A stretch of 64,000 nt of DNA from Caenorhabditis elegans (taxonomy: Eukaryota > Nematoda > Chromadorea > Rhabditida > Rhabditidae): contig NC_003280.10 of NCBI RefSeq assembly GCF_000002985.6, positions 1 through 64,000 of the forward strand, read 5' to 3'. The translations under genes were made by a program, and so were the position numbers. The notes beneath the pieces are model-generated. The model had not been told where the DNA came from, searched no databases, and saw nothing but the letters and a program-made list of their open reading frames with translations. Shown here one piece after another: positions 24,348 to 35,150 of the stretch. How positions within the stretch are numbered: position 1 is the stretch's first letter; each line of letters opens with the position of its first letter.

Positions 24348-24770
24348 ACCTGTACTTTTTCTCATTAATTTCGAATTCATCCGCCCAAATAATTGGGTGT
24401 TTACAATACAATGAATTTTTTCATTTTAATTCACAGATTATAAATTGCAAAATTTTTCAGTATTTGTCTTATTATTACTGGTACAGAGAGTGTAGATAGT
24501 TAGAGAGTGCCAGGCATCCGGGACCCAATGGGGCACATCAAAGGCTCCCATCGATCGATATGCCTAACATGTTGAAAACCGATTAAAACCTCACGTTTGA
24601 ATCCCCTCTAAAAACTGAATGTGTGCCAACACAGCGTCATTGACGCATTTACGGTGTCTTGACGCGATACGCGTTTTCAATACGAGGCAAACTCAAATTT
24701 ATTATTTTCATTTTCAAAATATCAATTTGTTGAAAACTAGCAACTACTACTCATCTCTTCACTCGTCATT
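24348..24770. other. Collagen 3' flank and upstream region of the next gene
   Basis: About 420 bp with no gene. The collagen 3' UTR is followed by a GC-richer patch at 24500-24680 with short dyads (CCCATCGATCGATATG). I saw no clean spliced-leader acceptor beside the next start codon. Confidence 0.5.
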
Positions 24771-25381
24771 ATGGTTAAATTGCGCGATGAACAGAAGACA
24801 GAGCTTATAAAACAGGAAAAAAAGCGCCGACGCATTGCTCGGTTACGACAGGTATCGATTTTTCTTTCAGTTCTCAAAAATATTAATTATTATTGACTTC
24901 AGGTTCGCCAGCAAAGTGCAGCAAATGCAAAGATTACAAGAGACGTGGTGAATCAACGGAAGCAAGAGTTCATTCAAGAAATTAGGTTGACTTTTTCAAA
25001 TTTAAAATTATAATTGAAAATTTATATTTTCAGGGAAGAATTGCACGAGCAGGTGGATGCGCTAATGACAGAAGTAACTGAAAAATCGTTAAAATTACCT
25101 GTCTCCGCAAAAAGGAAAACTTCTACGCCTCGCTCACTTGTAAGTGTTCGTTAAAATGATATTTGCAAAAAAAAACCACGAATTTTCAGAAAAAGTCTTC
25201 TCGTTGTCGTGAAATGACGGAAAGCGATCTGGAGTTGGCGAAAAAAAGAAATGCAGATGCAATGAAGCATCTTCGAGAAGCGAAGAAAAAGAAGGAAAAG
25301 GAGCAAGAGGAAAAGTTGGCAAAGAAGAAAGAAGCCGCACGAAAAGCTAATGCAATTATGAGAGGAGCTCAGATATTGTAA
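24771..25381 (+). CDS. Small coiled-coil protein resembling the CEP295/Ana1 N-terminus
   Basis: Exons 24771-24851, 24903-24985, 25034-25139 and 25190-25381 give 153 residues, highly charged (Lys, Arg, Glu) and predicted to be almost all helix. Residues 16-60 (KKRRRIARLRQVRQQSAANA, then KITRDVVNQRKQEFIQEIRE) look like the N-terminal block of the centriole-to-centrosome protein CEP295, which has an RRRKLRLLQVREQ-like stretch followed by an arginine-rich QRRNQQF segment. A second block, MTESDLELAKKRNADAMKHL, resembles the next CEP295 segment in the same order. The family's long repeat-rich C-terminal part is absent, so this would be a much shortened member. The similarity is from memory and by eye. 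A generic coiled coil is the alternative. Confidence 0.8.
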
Positions 25382-26644
25382 TAATAAACTTTTTTTTCAT
25401 TTATGAGTATATATTGAGATCAAACAAAGAAAGTGACAAGAAATCGATATTTTTAAACACAAAAAAAATTAAAATTGAATTCCTACCGATCACAAATGGG
25501 CGAAAGTTAGATGAAATTAGTTTTCACAAGTGTATCGGTTGCGGCCCCCATAGTTTATTCTTCGTGGTGGTCGTTCACAAACGTCAAACGTCAATTTCAA
25601 GCAAGAAATTTCATTTTCATAAAGAAGCCATGGCAGATAGTCGTCTCTGAAATATTTTACAAATTTTTGAATTTCTTTTCCATTGAAAAGTTGTTATTTT
25701 CCGCTGAAAAATTCAATTTTTAAAAAAAAAACAACATTATTTGCAAAAATTAAACTTTTTTATTTGAAATAAATTTTTTTCTGAAAATTTGAAAAATGCA
25801 AAAAATTCAAAAATTTAAAATTTGAAACAAATTTTTTTTCGAAAATTTCAAATTTCCGTGTAAAATTAAATGAAACATGTTATTTTTCATTGAAAAATTA
25901 TATTTTGCGCGTAGAGCATGTTGAATTGGAGCACACTTAAGTGTGCTCCAAATTTGCTATTTTTTTCTTCTAGATGCACCGGTGCACCATGTTAAAAATG
26001 CACTTTTTTGGCAAAGGGGAACTAATCGATACATTTTTTAAAATTAGATACTGTGCTAAAATTAAACTTTTTATTTGAATAAATTTGACATTACAAAAAA
26101 AAAATTTTAAAATTTTAAAATTGAAAAAAAAGTTTTTGAAATTTTTTTTTGAAAATTTTAAATTTTCGCGTAAAATTATATGAAAAATATGTTTTTTTCT
26201 ATTAAAAAAAACCGTTTTGTGCGCGAAGTATGGCGAATTGGGGCACACTTTATTATTGTCACGATGTACCATGTTTAAAATGTAAAAATCGATTTGCATA
26301 ATAAAGGTGGAGTAGAGTCTTTTAAGAATTTTGATTTTAATAAATTAGGCTGTAGGGACTGAATATAACTATAAACAATTTAATACAAAATTTCTGAATT
26401 TTTATGATTTTTCCAATTTCGCAAAAATTCAAAAAACTAGTCTTACTATTTTTGAATTCCCACGCAAATTAATGATCATTGTTGGTTTTTCTTGTTTTTT
26501 TTTCTTTAATATTCAATTTGATGTTTCAGTTCACCAAAGTTTCAAGACATTTCTAGCTAATTAGCAATATTAAAGAAAAAACAAGACAAACCAATAATCA
26601 TTAATTTGCGTGGGAATTCAAAAATAATTTAATATGAAAATGAC
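25382..26644. other. Intergenic, repeat-rich
   Basis: AT-rich with homopolymer runs and no supported gene. It holds a perfect 26-bp palindrome TTGGAGCACACTTAAGTGTGCTCCAA (25930-25955) and a dispersed repeat with ATTGTCACGATGTACCATG at about 26255-26290, whose relative is at 40115-40150. A fold-back repeat lies at 26447-26626. Confidence 0.6.
26447..26626. repeat. Fold-back repeat at the 3' end of the secreted-protein gene
   Basis: TATTTTTGAATTCCCACGCAAATTAATGAT at the left pairs with ATCATTAATTTGCGTGGGAATTCAAAAATA at the right; the inner arms (GTTGGTTTTTCTTG, TTTCTTTAATATT) pair too. It begins 18 bp past the stop codon of the minus-strand gene, so it would be transcribed in that 3' UTR. Confidence 0.8.
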
Positions 26645-28279
26645 TCACTTATGCCACAAATTTTTCCTATATTCTATGTACCACTGGCTAAACTTGTCAA
26701 ATTGGCCATTATTAACATCCCAGGTACGACGACGCTCCTCCAGCTCCTTGGCTACGGTCTCTTCAATTTGTTCTTCTTTTAGTACTCGTTTTCTTAAAAC
26801 TGATCCAGTTGCGTTGAAGGCTAATCGGATTTTGGCAATTACTGAGCCCTAAACGATTTCTAATTTAATTTTCCCGAATTTTTAGAACTGACGTATCCAA
26901 CTTGTTGAAGACTTCCTAGGGCACTCTTATAATCTCCTCTATCACCTTGAAGGAAATCCATCTCACAATCACCATCCGCATCAAATGCTGACCAATCATT
27001 GAAACAGAACTCCTAAATTTTCAAGTCACCATTTTAATAAGTAATTTTTGAAAAAGACAGTTGGAGAAATTCAAAATCTCACAATTATGGATTTTTTTTC
27101 GAAAGCTTGCAGTTTGCAGAAAAATTGCTGGACAATTTCTTGATCATTTTCAAGAAATTTATTATCTTAAAATTCACATCAAATCTCTTTGAATTAAGAG
27201 GTGGGCGGCAAACGATTTTTCCGGCAAATCGGCAAATTGTCGAAATTGAAATTTCCGGCAAACTGTCGGAATTGGAATTTCGGTCAAAATCGATTTGCCG
27301 AATTTGCCGAAAATTATCGGAAAATTGTGATTTTGTACTTTTTTCTTGGAAATTTCAGAATTTCAATTTTAATCGGCAAAATTGTACACATCCTATAAAT
27401 GTTGCTACATCTATTCTGAACAGTAAGCAAATTATATGATATTATTAAAGAAAACGTGAAAAAATTTTCAAAAAAGCACAGTTTTAAGTTTTTCCGTCTT
27501 TTAAAAAATCCCTCGAAACATTTCCGACACATGGCAAATCGACAATTTGCCAAAAATGAAAATGAACGGCAAAACGAACGGCAATTGCCGCCCACCCCTG
27601 CTTCAATTTTTTAAGTGTATACCTTTCTGAAAGTATAAAACCCAGGTCTATGCGGACAATTGATCCCACGCAATTGCCCAGCCAAACTATTAGATTGGTC
27701 TTCTTCATTCTGCTCCAAATTGGTCAAAGATTCACATACATCACAAAAATAACAATTGTTTCCATAGCCACCACATCCATTATTACTCGCGTTTTGACAC
27801 TTCATGTTGGAAAAGTCCTTTACATTCCACCACTGATATTCCGCTTTCGCAAAAAAACTATTGTCAAGCGCTTCTGGTAGATCTTTAACTTTGACATTCT
27901 TAATTTCCAAAGTAAAGCATCCTGGGAATCGAACAACGTCTGGCTTTATATGAACTTGGCTCGGGTTAATATCCAATATTTTTTTTGCTCCGGGTCGTGC
28001 TTAAAAATAGCTTCTTTGTGAATCAAACAATTATGGATAACAAAAAATGGAAAAGTACATACTGCAACTTGCGTCAGCCCTTCCGGGAACCAGCCAAATG
28101 TCCTGATAGTTGCATTTGTGGTTGAGCTTCTTCCTAGCATCGGTGTGTCTGACTCCATTCCTATACTTTGCACGACATGCAGGATCCAATATATCGCAGT
28201 CAAGTTGGGCAAAAATCGATAATATAAATGAGAAAATAATCAGAATGGATATGTTGAAGGTGTAATTCGAAGATCGCAT
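26645..28279 (-). CDS. Secreted cysteine-rich protein of unknown function
   Basis: Exons 28063-28279, 27623-27999, 26893-27012 and 26645-26848 give 305 residues with matching phases. A hydrophobic N-terminus (NISILIIFSFILSIFAQ) is a signal peptide. The mature part starts with Cys-rich segments (DCDILDPAC, KCNYQDIW, DASC). The middle has CQNASNNGCGGYGNNCYFCDVC and a likely N-glycosylation site NAS. Then come CPHRPGFYTF and CFNDWSAFDADGDCEMDF, and the C-terminus is a charged helix (KEEQIEETVAKELEERRRTW). I do not recognise the family; it reads like an extracellular nematode-restricted protein. Intron 2 (27013-27622) contains an inverted TTTGCCGGAAA-type repeat. Acceptor ATTTTTAAG for exon 2 is non-consensus but required by phase. 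Confidence 0.8.
27198..27605. repeat. Inverted TTGCCG repeat in an intron
   Basis: Left end GGTGGGCGGCAAACGATTTTTCCGG and right end CGGCAATTGCCGCCCACCCC enclose several CGGCAAATTG / CAATTTGCCG units. It is the same family as the tandem block at 50495-50935, which opens with GGGGTGGGCGGCGATTG. Non-coding; it creates false reading frames. Confidence 0.8.
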
Positions 28280-28733
28280 ACTAAATGTGAATATGTGTAT
28301 GTTTAAAATGGAATTTTCAATACAATTCGAATAAAAGGAAAGTAAAATATTTGTAGAAGCAAATCAATTTCTAATGATAATTGCGTCACAGTGTGTCCTC
28401 TAAAGTGTCTTCTTTCTTGTCTGCATTTTCTCTTATGCCTCTCTTTGTAACAAGATTGGCCGTACATGCCCCTCTTCCGACGCACCTAACCTGTTGACCA
28501 TGGAGACCTTGGAGGTCATCATTTTTTTTGTGCGAAATTTGGCATTTAGCAAGAGAAGGGATCCCTTATGGGAGAGAAATAAAGAGTAAAGATAGGCAAT
28601 TATGCTTTGTACCACGAGAAAAAAAAACTCATTTGACACATGAAAATCTTTTGAAAATGGAACAATCTTATACTATTCAGTACATGTGCTCCATGTCGTA
28701 AAGCGGTTTTTTACAGTTTCTTGAATGAAATCT

Positions 28734-29037
28734 CACGTGGTGTCAGGCTGTCCCTTCGCTCTACTGCACATGAAAACTTATGACGTCACAGCGAACTTCG
28801 AATAATTGTTTTTCAATTTAAGAGCCGATTTTCGTGAAATTGTTTTATCATTTTTTGAAGCAAAATGCAATAAAAACACAATTTTATTTTAAACATTATA
28901 TTTAAAAATTATGAAAATCGAAGCTTAAATTGAAAATCAATTATTCGAAATGCGATGTGACGTCACAATTATTGCAAAAAAACATTTTTCCCATCTTTCG
29001 TGTGCAGTCAAGCGATGGGACAACTTGACACCACGTG
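28734..29037. repeat. Fold-back repeat, CACGTGGTGTCAGGCTGTCCC family
   Basis: Begins CACGTGGTGTCAGGCTGTCCC and ends GGGACAACTTGACACCACGTG. Internal arms also pair (GACGTCACAGCGAACTTCGAATAATTG with its complement). Relatives are at 22225-22305, 32983-33176, 51458-51634 and 57878-58247. Confidence 0.85.
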
Positions 29038-29181
29038 ACTATACGAGTTGGTGATTAGAATTTCAAATACAAAAACAATTTAGGAAAATACTCTGAAATT
29101 AGGAACTTTAGCAAAAAGAAACATTTTAAAACTATTGCTCGAGGAGTACACGAGCTGTGGAAATCGACATATTTTCCAATT

Positions 29182-29553
29182 TATTATTACGGCAACAAAA
29201 AATTCTGATACTTAATGCATATTGCACATCATATTTGACGCGCAAAATATCTGTGTAGCGAAAACTACAGTGACTATTTAAATGACTACTGGAGATCTTG
29301 CGTCGATTTTCAAAAGAATTTCTCAGTGACAGCGATATTACATTTTCCTTCGTTTTTTTTTTGTATTACTGTCTCATTTAAATTAAATAATATATTGCTT
29401 TCAATTCATTAACAGAAAATCGAACCCGTAAATCGACACAAGAGCTACAGTAGTCATTTAAAGAGATACTGTAATTTTCGTTACGAGATATTTAGCGCGT
29501 CAAATATGTTGTGGAATACGCATTCTCAAAATTTTGTGTATATCCCGTAATAA
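29182..29553. repeat. Fold-back repeat, GCGCGTCAAATATGTTG family
   Basis: Left arm TTACGGCAACAAAAAATTCTGAT, CATATTTGACGCGCAAAATATCT and GCGAAAACTACAGT pairs with the right arm through to TTTTGTGTATATCCCGTAATAA. Arms have diverged by several bases. Sister copies are at 31971-32189, 40300-40493 and 40833-41219. Confidence 0.85.
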
Positions 29554-30069
29554 TTGCAAAAATACACTTCAATTTTAAGAAAATTTGAAAGTTGTTCATA
29601 AATTGGCGGCATTTTTTTTTTGAGAATCCTACAGACAAAAAAAACGTGAAATTTTAAAGAAGCGGTGTCGGTGAATAGAGACGAAGAGGGATTAGGAGAT
29701 AAAAATAATTGATCGAAGCAGCAGAAAAACCGATTTTCTTCATTTTCTTGCCCATCTCTCTCTCTGTCTCTTTTTATTTCGAAAAAAGACAGTCAGACTG
29801 GATTTGAGTGGAATAGAGGGGAAAGGGAGGGACAGTTCTACGAAGCGAAACGAAAACGATTATCCATCTCTGTTGGCAGTCTCATATGGAAAAGGTTGAA
29901 AATTGAAAATATTCGGGAACAAGAAGAACACAATAATATTTATTTCGACATACAAAAGGATTATATTTCTTTTTTCAACGAAGAAAAAGAAGTTGAAGAC
30001 AAGAAGAGAGAGAGTTAGTACTCTGACACGAAAAGGGTAAAACTTACCTGAAAAGGAAATTGGAAAATA

Positions 30070-30087
30070 GGGGGGGGGGGGGGGGGG
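30070..30087 (+). repeat. Poly-G tract (18 G)
   Basis: Eighteen consecutive G on the + strand, about 28 bp past the snurportin stop codon, so the snurportin mRNA would carry poly-C in its 3' UTR. It is long enough to form a G-quadruplex during replication and is a likely DOG-1-dependent site. It creates a false proline-run reading frame. Confidence 0.9.
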
Positions 30088-30115
30088 AATAAAATAATGA
30101 ATAAATAAAAAACAT

Positions 30116-31574
30116 TTAATGCTCCATAGATCTATCGATTTTCGACTGATGTTTATGCTTTTGATTGAATGATTCGATGAACTGTGAAGATGATTGTCCG
30201 TTTGACTCGGCCTTATATTTTTCCGGTACCGGGACATTGAGGATTTCAGGTAACATCCATGGTTTAAGCCATCCGACTAGAGGTGATTGTCCAGGTTGGT
30301 ATACAACCGAATTATGATAGAAGAGGAGTCCATCGAGACGGAAACTGGAACAAATATTAAAGGTGTAGTAGGGAAATTTGACTTTTTGAGGGAATTTCAG
30401 GGAATTTGAGTGCATTTGCAGACCCAAAACGGTCCAAAACTACCAAGTTAAATTAAACGTTGTGAAAATTTCTCAAAAAAATGTTACAGTATTTCTTCTA
30501 TATTCTATTCGAAAATTAAATTTTTTGAAATTTTGAAACTTTTTGAAACAAAGCAAAAAGCGAGAATTTGAATAAACCGATTTCGCAATTTTTGGTTTTT
30601 TTATTTATTATTACCTGATCTCGTTTTTCATAAGCTCCGCCATCTGATCTTGGGAGCACGGACAGCTGGGAATCGGTGAGAAAATATTCCTGAAGCCAGG
30701 CGTAGATTTCGCTAGTTCAGGAGCCTCTTCAAGTTTAGACTTTAGCATAAATTGGCGGAAATCGTATGGACTCTCAACATATTCGTGTGCATTCCATGAA
30801 AGAAGATCGAGCACATAGTATGTCTGATTCGAGTAGATGCAGTCAAGAATTGTCCAAGCCTGATCTATAAAGTGAGCACATTGAAATCGATTTTTTATTT
30901 ATTTCTAAAAACACACATACTTTTAGCACGAGTATTTCCACCAGGAAGGCGAGACTGAAATCGCGATACTTCTCTTCCGCCTTTGTTATATGCAACTGTG
31001 AAGCCCTGAAATACAAGATTATCCCGGGTTTTTAATAATTAAATCATTAAAAACAAACTCGTGATGCAACGACAAGTGTCCGTTTGCCCACTGGAGCCAT
31101 AACCATCGTCCAGTCGGAAGAAAGTGATTCCGGAATATCCACAAGCCACTCACTCAACATCATTTTGTCGGCATATCTTTAAAAATTGAAATATAGTTTT
31201 TTTTTAGTTTAAGAATTCGAACTTTTAGGAAATTACTTACTTTTTAAATTTTCCAGTGTGTTTTTCAGCAGTAGTTGTCTCAATTTTTTGTTCATCGTCT
31301 TCGTCAGAAGTAACGTCATCAAAAGCTAAATTTCGTAGTTTCATAAATGTGTCAAAGCGGCCATTTTTTTGCCGCTCAAGCGTTTCTTCACGACGCTTTG
31401 CTTGTTGTTCTGCAGCTTTTGTAAGATTTTTGTACTGCGAATACCTCGGATGTTCACCTGAAAAAATCAATGTTTACTTTTTGTGTTTAAAAAAGGAGTC
31501 TCACCAAGAGCTAGAGGATCGACCTGAAATCCACTGCTAAGCTGGTCTGTCAACGAATCTAAATCGTCCCCCAT
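30116..31574 (-). CDS. snpn-1: Snurportin-1 (snRNA cap import adaptor)
   Basis: Exons 31505-31574, 31241-31457, 31059-31176, 30921-31005, 30615-30864 and 30116-30344 give 322 residues (human protein about 360). The N-terminus has an importin-beta-binding segment (HPRYSQYKNLTKAAEQQAKR). The cap-binding domain begins at MLSEWLVDIPESLSSDW and includes APVGKRTLVVASRGFTVAYN and RFQSRLPGGNTRA, then FRLDGLLFYHNSVVYQPG near the end. The protein binds the trimethylguanosine cap of spliceosomal snRNPs and carries them into the nucleus with importin beta. Nematodes have many trimethyl-capped, trans-spliced mRNAs, so cap selectivity here is of interest. The name is recalled from F23F1.5. Confidence 0.95.
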
Positions 31575-31824
31575 TTGTGATACTGGAAAAAATAATTTTA
31601 AATTAGTTTAATCAAACTTTTAACTAAATGAGTATAAGAAAAAGCTTTTACAACAATTAAAAAACTGTAAAAGTCGAAAAAGTTGCTCTGTTGATTTACG
31701 ATAAACATCTCTCGTTGCGGGATAGTGGAGTGTCGTTGGGGGAAAATATTTTTTCGATTTCGAAATCGATTTCAACACATTCACAGCGAGAAAAAACAAT
31801 TGCATATAATCGATTTTTTATATT

Positions 31825-33559
31825 ATGGCCTGTGTAGACATATCACCACTATCATATGAATCTGTAAAATCCGTTGTCAAATATTTGAGCCTGAAAAAAA
31901 GGTATACTATTTAATATTGATATTTAAAAAAATACTGGTTCATTAACCGCACGGTTAATTAACCAGTATTTATTACGGGAACACAAAATTCTGAGAATAC
32001 GTATTGCGCAACATGTTTATATCTCGTAGCGAAAACCACAGTAATTTTGTAAATGACTACTGAACGCGTAAATCGCCACCAGCGCTACAGTAGTCATTTA
32101 AAGAATTACTGTGATTTTCGCTACGAGATATTTTGCGCGTCAAATATGTTGTGCAATACGCATTCTCAGAATTTTGTGTTCATGTAATTTGAACACATTG
32201 AAAAACAAAACATTTTCAGGGAGCAAATTAATTTATCGATTCCGGCATATCATAAAACAGCCAAACTTGCACCTTTCAAACTAGAAAACGTTGGGTTATC
32301 AGATTTGTACATTGAAGTCAATGATAGAACGTGGACTTTGAGTGAAACTGACATCATTGGTTGCACTCTTGTTTTGTATCGCTCAAACGGCTACAACTTC
32401 CAGCACATTATTTCAATAACTCCTGAAGTTGCGTTCCAGAAGCTTATATCCGAATATTTGAGAAATGGAACACGTATTAAAAAATTTCACTTGTATGCCC
32501 TTCCAAGTCTGCTCAAAAACGTTGAGCTTCATGTGTCAGAGCTGAAAATTGACGGATGCGACTATGAAACATTTGCAAAGTTCCGTAAATTCATTGATCA
32601 TAACCAAAAAATATTAAAGGAGATTGGGTTTGTGGTGCGTCAGAATACTTTATGGATGTTTGATGAACAATTGGTACAGAACACTTCAAGCTTTCCGCCT
32701 TCAACTTTTGATAAATTTCAGGTGAAAAACAGTAAGGAGATTTATCTCCAGTTTCCGTATTATAATCCGGTCCCGTTGGACGATATGCTTCTTCGGCTGA
32801 AAAACAATCATGTACACATTATCTATCTGGGCTTCCCGATTGAAAAACTACAAGAATTGGCTATGGTGAGAAATTTTGTAATATTATACTTTGGCCAAGT
32901 TTGGTGCGGATCTTTTTGATTTTCCACTCAGAAATACGGTACCCGGTCCTGTCACGAACAGAACAATAAGGTCTGCGCTTTTAAGTACGTGGTGTCAGAG
33001 TGCCCCATATTGATTTGATCTACGCAGATCTATGAGAATCGCGGGAATTTAGATGCAGATTTCTTAACTGGTTTTGAATGGTTAAGAACGTGCTAACGTG
33101 AAATTTTTTGGAAAAAAATTCCCGCATTTTTTGTCGATCAAACCGCAATGAGACAGCCGGACACCATGTGTTTAAGTAAAGCACAGTATTTAACCCACTA
33201 CTAGTTAAAAAAAAAATATAATTCAGAACTGGATCGACACTAAGAAGCCAATTGGTACCTCACTCTTCCTGGTTGTTGAGCATTATACATATGTTATCGA
33301 CGTGTTTGAGCATTTAACCAAATACTCTAAAGCTATTCCTTCAAGACTCACTGATCTTGGGTAAGGTCTTAGAACTCTATAATATACAAATAAGCTTGAC
33401 TCATTCAGAACTTCCTTCTTTTCACATTGTGTAACAATGCATATTGATGAAAGTTCTGAATTGGTGCTATTTGGAGGTCCAATGGTAATTGAATGGAAAC
33501 CGTTCAAATGGACGTTGAGAATGACGATCATGAAACGCGGATCGACAATTTCAAAATGA
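31825..33559 (+). CDS. Nematode F-box-C / DUF3557-type protein
   Basis: Exons 31825-31901, 32220-32865, 33227-33360 and 33409-33559 give 335 residues. The N-terminus ISPLSYESVKSVVKYLSLKKR is the typical short opening of the large C. elegans fbxc/DUF3557 family, followed by leucine-rich beta-type repeats (LHVSELKIDGCDYETFAKF, VHIIYLGFPIEKLQEL). The C-terminal IEWKPFKWTLRMTIMKRGST also fits. Such proteins are fast-evolving and may act as substrate adaptors in ubiquitin ligases; no canonical F-box is obvious here. Two introns hold palindromic repeats: intron 1 at 31971-32189 and intron 2 at 32983-33176. It is divergent from the snurportin gene with only 250 bp between start codons, a probable shared promoter. 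Confidence 0.82.
31929..32189. repeat. Two nested fold-backs in an intron
   Basis: A short hairpin AATACTGGTTCATTAACCG / CGGTTAATTAACCAGTATT (31929-31970) abuts a 220-bp fold-back of the GCGCGTCAAATATGTTG family (31971-32189). The latter has arms TTCTGAGAATACGTATTGCGC and CAATACGCATTCTCAGAA. Confidence 0.8.
32983..33176. repeat. Fold-back repeat, ACGTGGTGTCAG family
   Basis: ACGTGGTGTCAGAGTGCCCCAT at the left pairs imperfectly with CAATGAGACAGCCGGACACCATGTG at the right, inside intron 2 of the fbxc-like gene. Internal GATTTGATCTACGCAGATCT and GTCGATCAAACCGCAATG mark the same family as 51458-51634. Confidence 0.8.
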
Positions 33560-34268
33560 TTTGGAATCCTCCAAAATTCTGATTTTCCTCAATAAACATT
33601 TTAATATTTTATGTTGCAATGTGAATACAATTTTCCTTCTCTGTCAGGATACTCCAGAAGGAATGTATGGAATCTTGATGTTCAGAACATCAGCATCCCT
33701 TGATCAAACATCGAATCTGTTATTACACTAAAGTATGTGTTCAGTGAAAGTGCTGTAAAAGATGATTAACGTCCTCAAGAAGCAAATGCTGGCCGATGAC
33801 AGTTTTTTTGAAGATTCAGCTAATTTCATTAGATATTCTAGTTGATTCAATATCTTGAAGAAATTTTTTCGCGAGATGATGATGTTCTTTCAAGTTAAAA
33901 TTTTGATAAGTTTACGTTGTCAAAAATAACAACAGAAAACTACAGCTGGGAGTAACATTGCATATAAATAACATAAGTATTAATTTATAATTACACTATA
34001 AAATAGTTTTAAAATTGCCTCAGAACATGTAAACAGTCTAAATAATTACTTTTTAGATTATTGTAGATAACAAGAAAACAAGTACAAAATCAGTAAGTAT
34101 CATGTCATTACACATTTGCTAGAACCAGTATTTTGAACACACTTGCGGACACAGGTCAACACACTTGTTCTTAGCACCCGCCTACAGCTTAGATGTTCCC
34201 TTTAAAAGGAAGTACTTACGTCGCTACAAGGGCAGATTTCTCCCTACTTGGCTATATCTCTTTGTTCA
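33560..34268. other. Intergenic and upstream region of the EF-hand gene
   Basis: About 700 bp with no supported gene. Close to the start codon is TTTAAAAGGAAGTACTTACG (34202-34221). Its core AAAGGAAGTACT also occurs upstream of the collagen gene at 23002-23013. Confidence 0.55.
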
Positions 34269-35150
34269 ATGATTAAACGTCTTCTCTGCTTTCTCTTTTT
34301 TGGCTTAACTTTTTCAGCTCCGGTGCCATTACCCCTAGAAGAAGATTTTAATGTTTTCCATACAAAACAGGAAAACCATGGTACGTTTTCTCATCTTTTT
34401 TGAAATTTGTATCAATTAACAGAGCAAAGATTCCTTCGTGTTGATCACAATAGAGACAAAGTAGTCTCATTCGACGAATTTCTTCACATGGAACTTGCAT
34501 ATGTTGATGCAAAGAAAGAAGAGTTTGATACGTTAGATAAGAACCGTAAGTGATGTTTAAAGCGTTGAGAAATTAGCAAACTACTTTAGATGACGGGAAA
34601 GTGAGCCTTGCCGAGTACGAAGAGCATTTCCACGAAGCCTCAAGCAAGAATGAAAAATCTCGGACCGCATACTTTGCCAAAGTTTTCGAAGATTTCGATG
34701 AAGATTTCAATATGGCATTGAGTCGTGAAGAACTTGAACGTGTGCTTGCTGAACGATTCTTAGTCAAACCAAGAGAAAACTTTCCCAAATTGTTTTTCAA
34801 GTTTGACGTAGACAAGTCCGGAGGACTTGATCTGACTGGTGAGCTAAGTGCTCGTTTTATACATCTCGAAGTTTTTTTTTACAGAATACATGAAATTTGA
34901 TGCTGAATTCCCATTCGATCAAACCGATCCAGTTGGTGGAGGACCATCCAAATCTAACAATCACCACGATCAAATGCACACAGAAGTCCCTCAAGATGCT
35001 GACGCTGCTGCAATTGCAGCCGTGTTGGCACAAGCTTCACCAACACTGAATAAGAGTCCAGTCGGTGTTGCTCCACCCCAAACGTCACCTGGATTGCATC
35101 CAGTGGCACCAGGGTTATTCCAGACGGCGGTGCCAATCAAAAAAGTTTGA
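34269..35150 (+). CDS. Secreted EF-hand calcium-binding protein (calumenin-like)
   Basis: Exons 34269-34380, 34423-34545, 34590-34838 and 34885-35150 give 249 residues. A signal peptide (MIKRLLCFLFFGLTFSAPVP) opens the protein. Four EF-hand-like loops follow: DHNRDKVVSFDE, DKNHDGKVSLAE, DFDEDFNMALSRE (degenerate) and DVDKSGGLDLTE. The C-terminal 80 residues are low-complexity Ala/Pro-rich (AAAIAAVLAQASPTLN, VGVAPPQTSPG) without an ER-retention signal; the last residues are KKV. A secretory-pathway or extracellular calcium buffer is likely. It is convergent with the amino-acid transporter, only 150 bp between stop codons. Confidence 0.88.

Larger units (their letters stand above)
28280..30069. 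other. Intergenic with two fold-back repeats
   Basis: No supported gene. It contains the upstream region of the secreted-protein gene, a fold-back of about 300 bp at 28734-29037, another of about 370 bp at 29182-29553, and purine-rich DNA at 29660-30060. Minus frames at 28303-28639 lack any recognisable domain. Confidence 0.6.

Noticed and set aside
23601-24411. Long open frames antisense and out of frame across the collagen
   Set aside because: They mirror Gly-Pro-Pro codon repeats (giving Trp/Ser or Pro/Gly runs) and lack their own starts or splice sites.
24540-24620. tRNA-like TTTGAATCCCC string
   Set aside because: No matching acceptor stem, D arm or anticodon loop can be drawn around it.
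26634-26852. + frame of 72 codons
   Set aside because: Antisense of the last exon of the secreted cysteine-rich protein gene.
29860-30237. Minus frame with a proline run
   Set aside because: Comes from the poly-G tract and the antisense of non-coding flank; overlaps the snurportin last exon in another frame.
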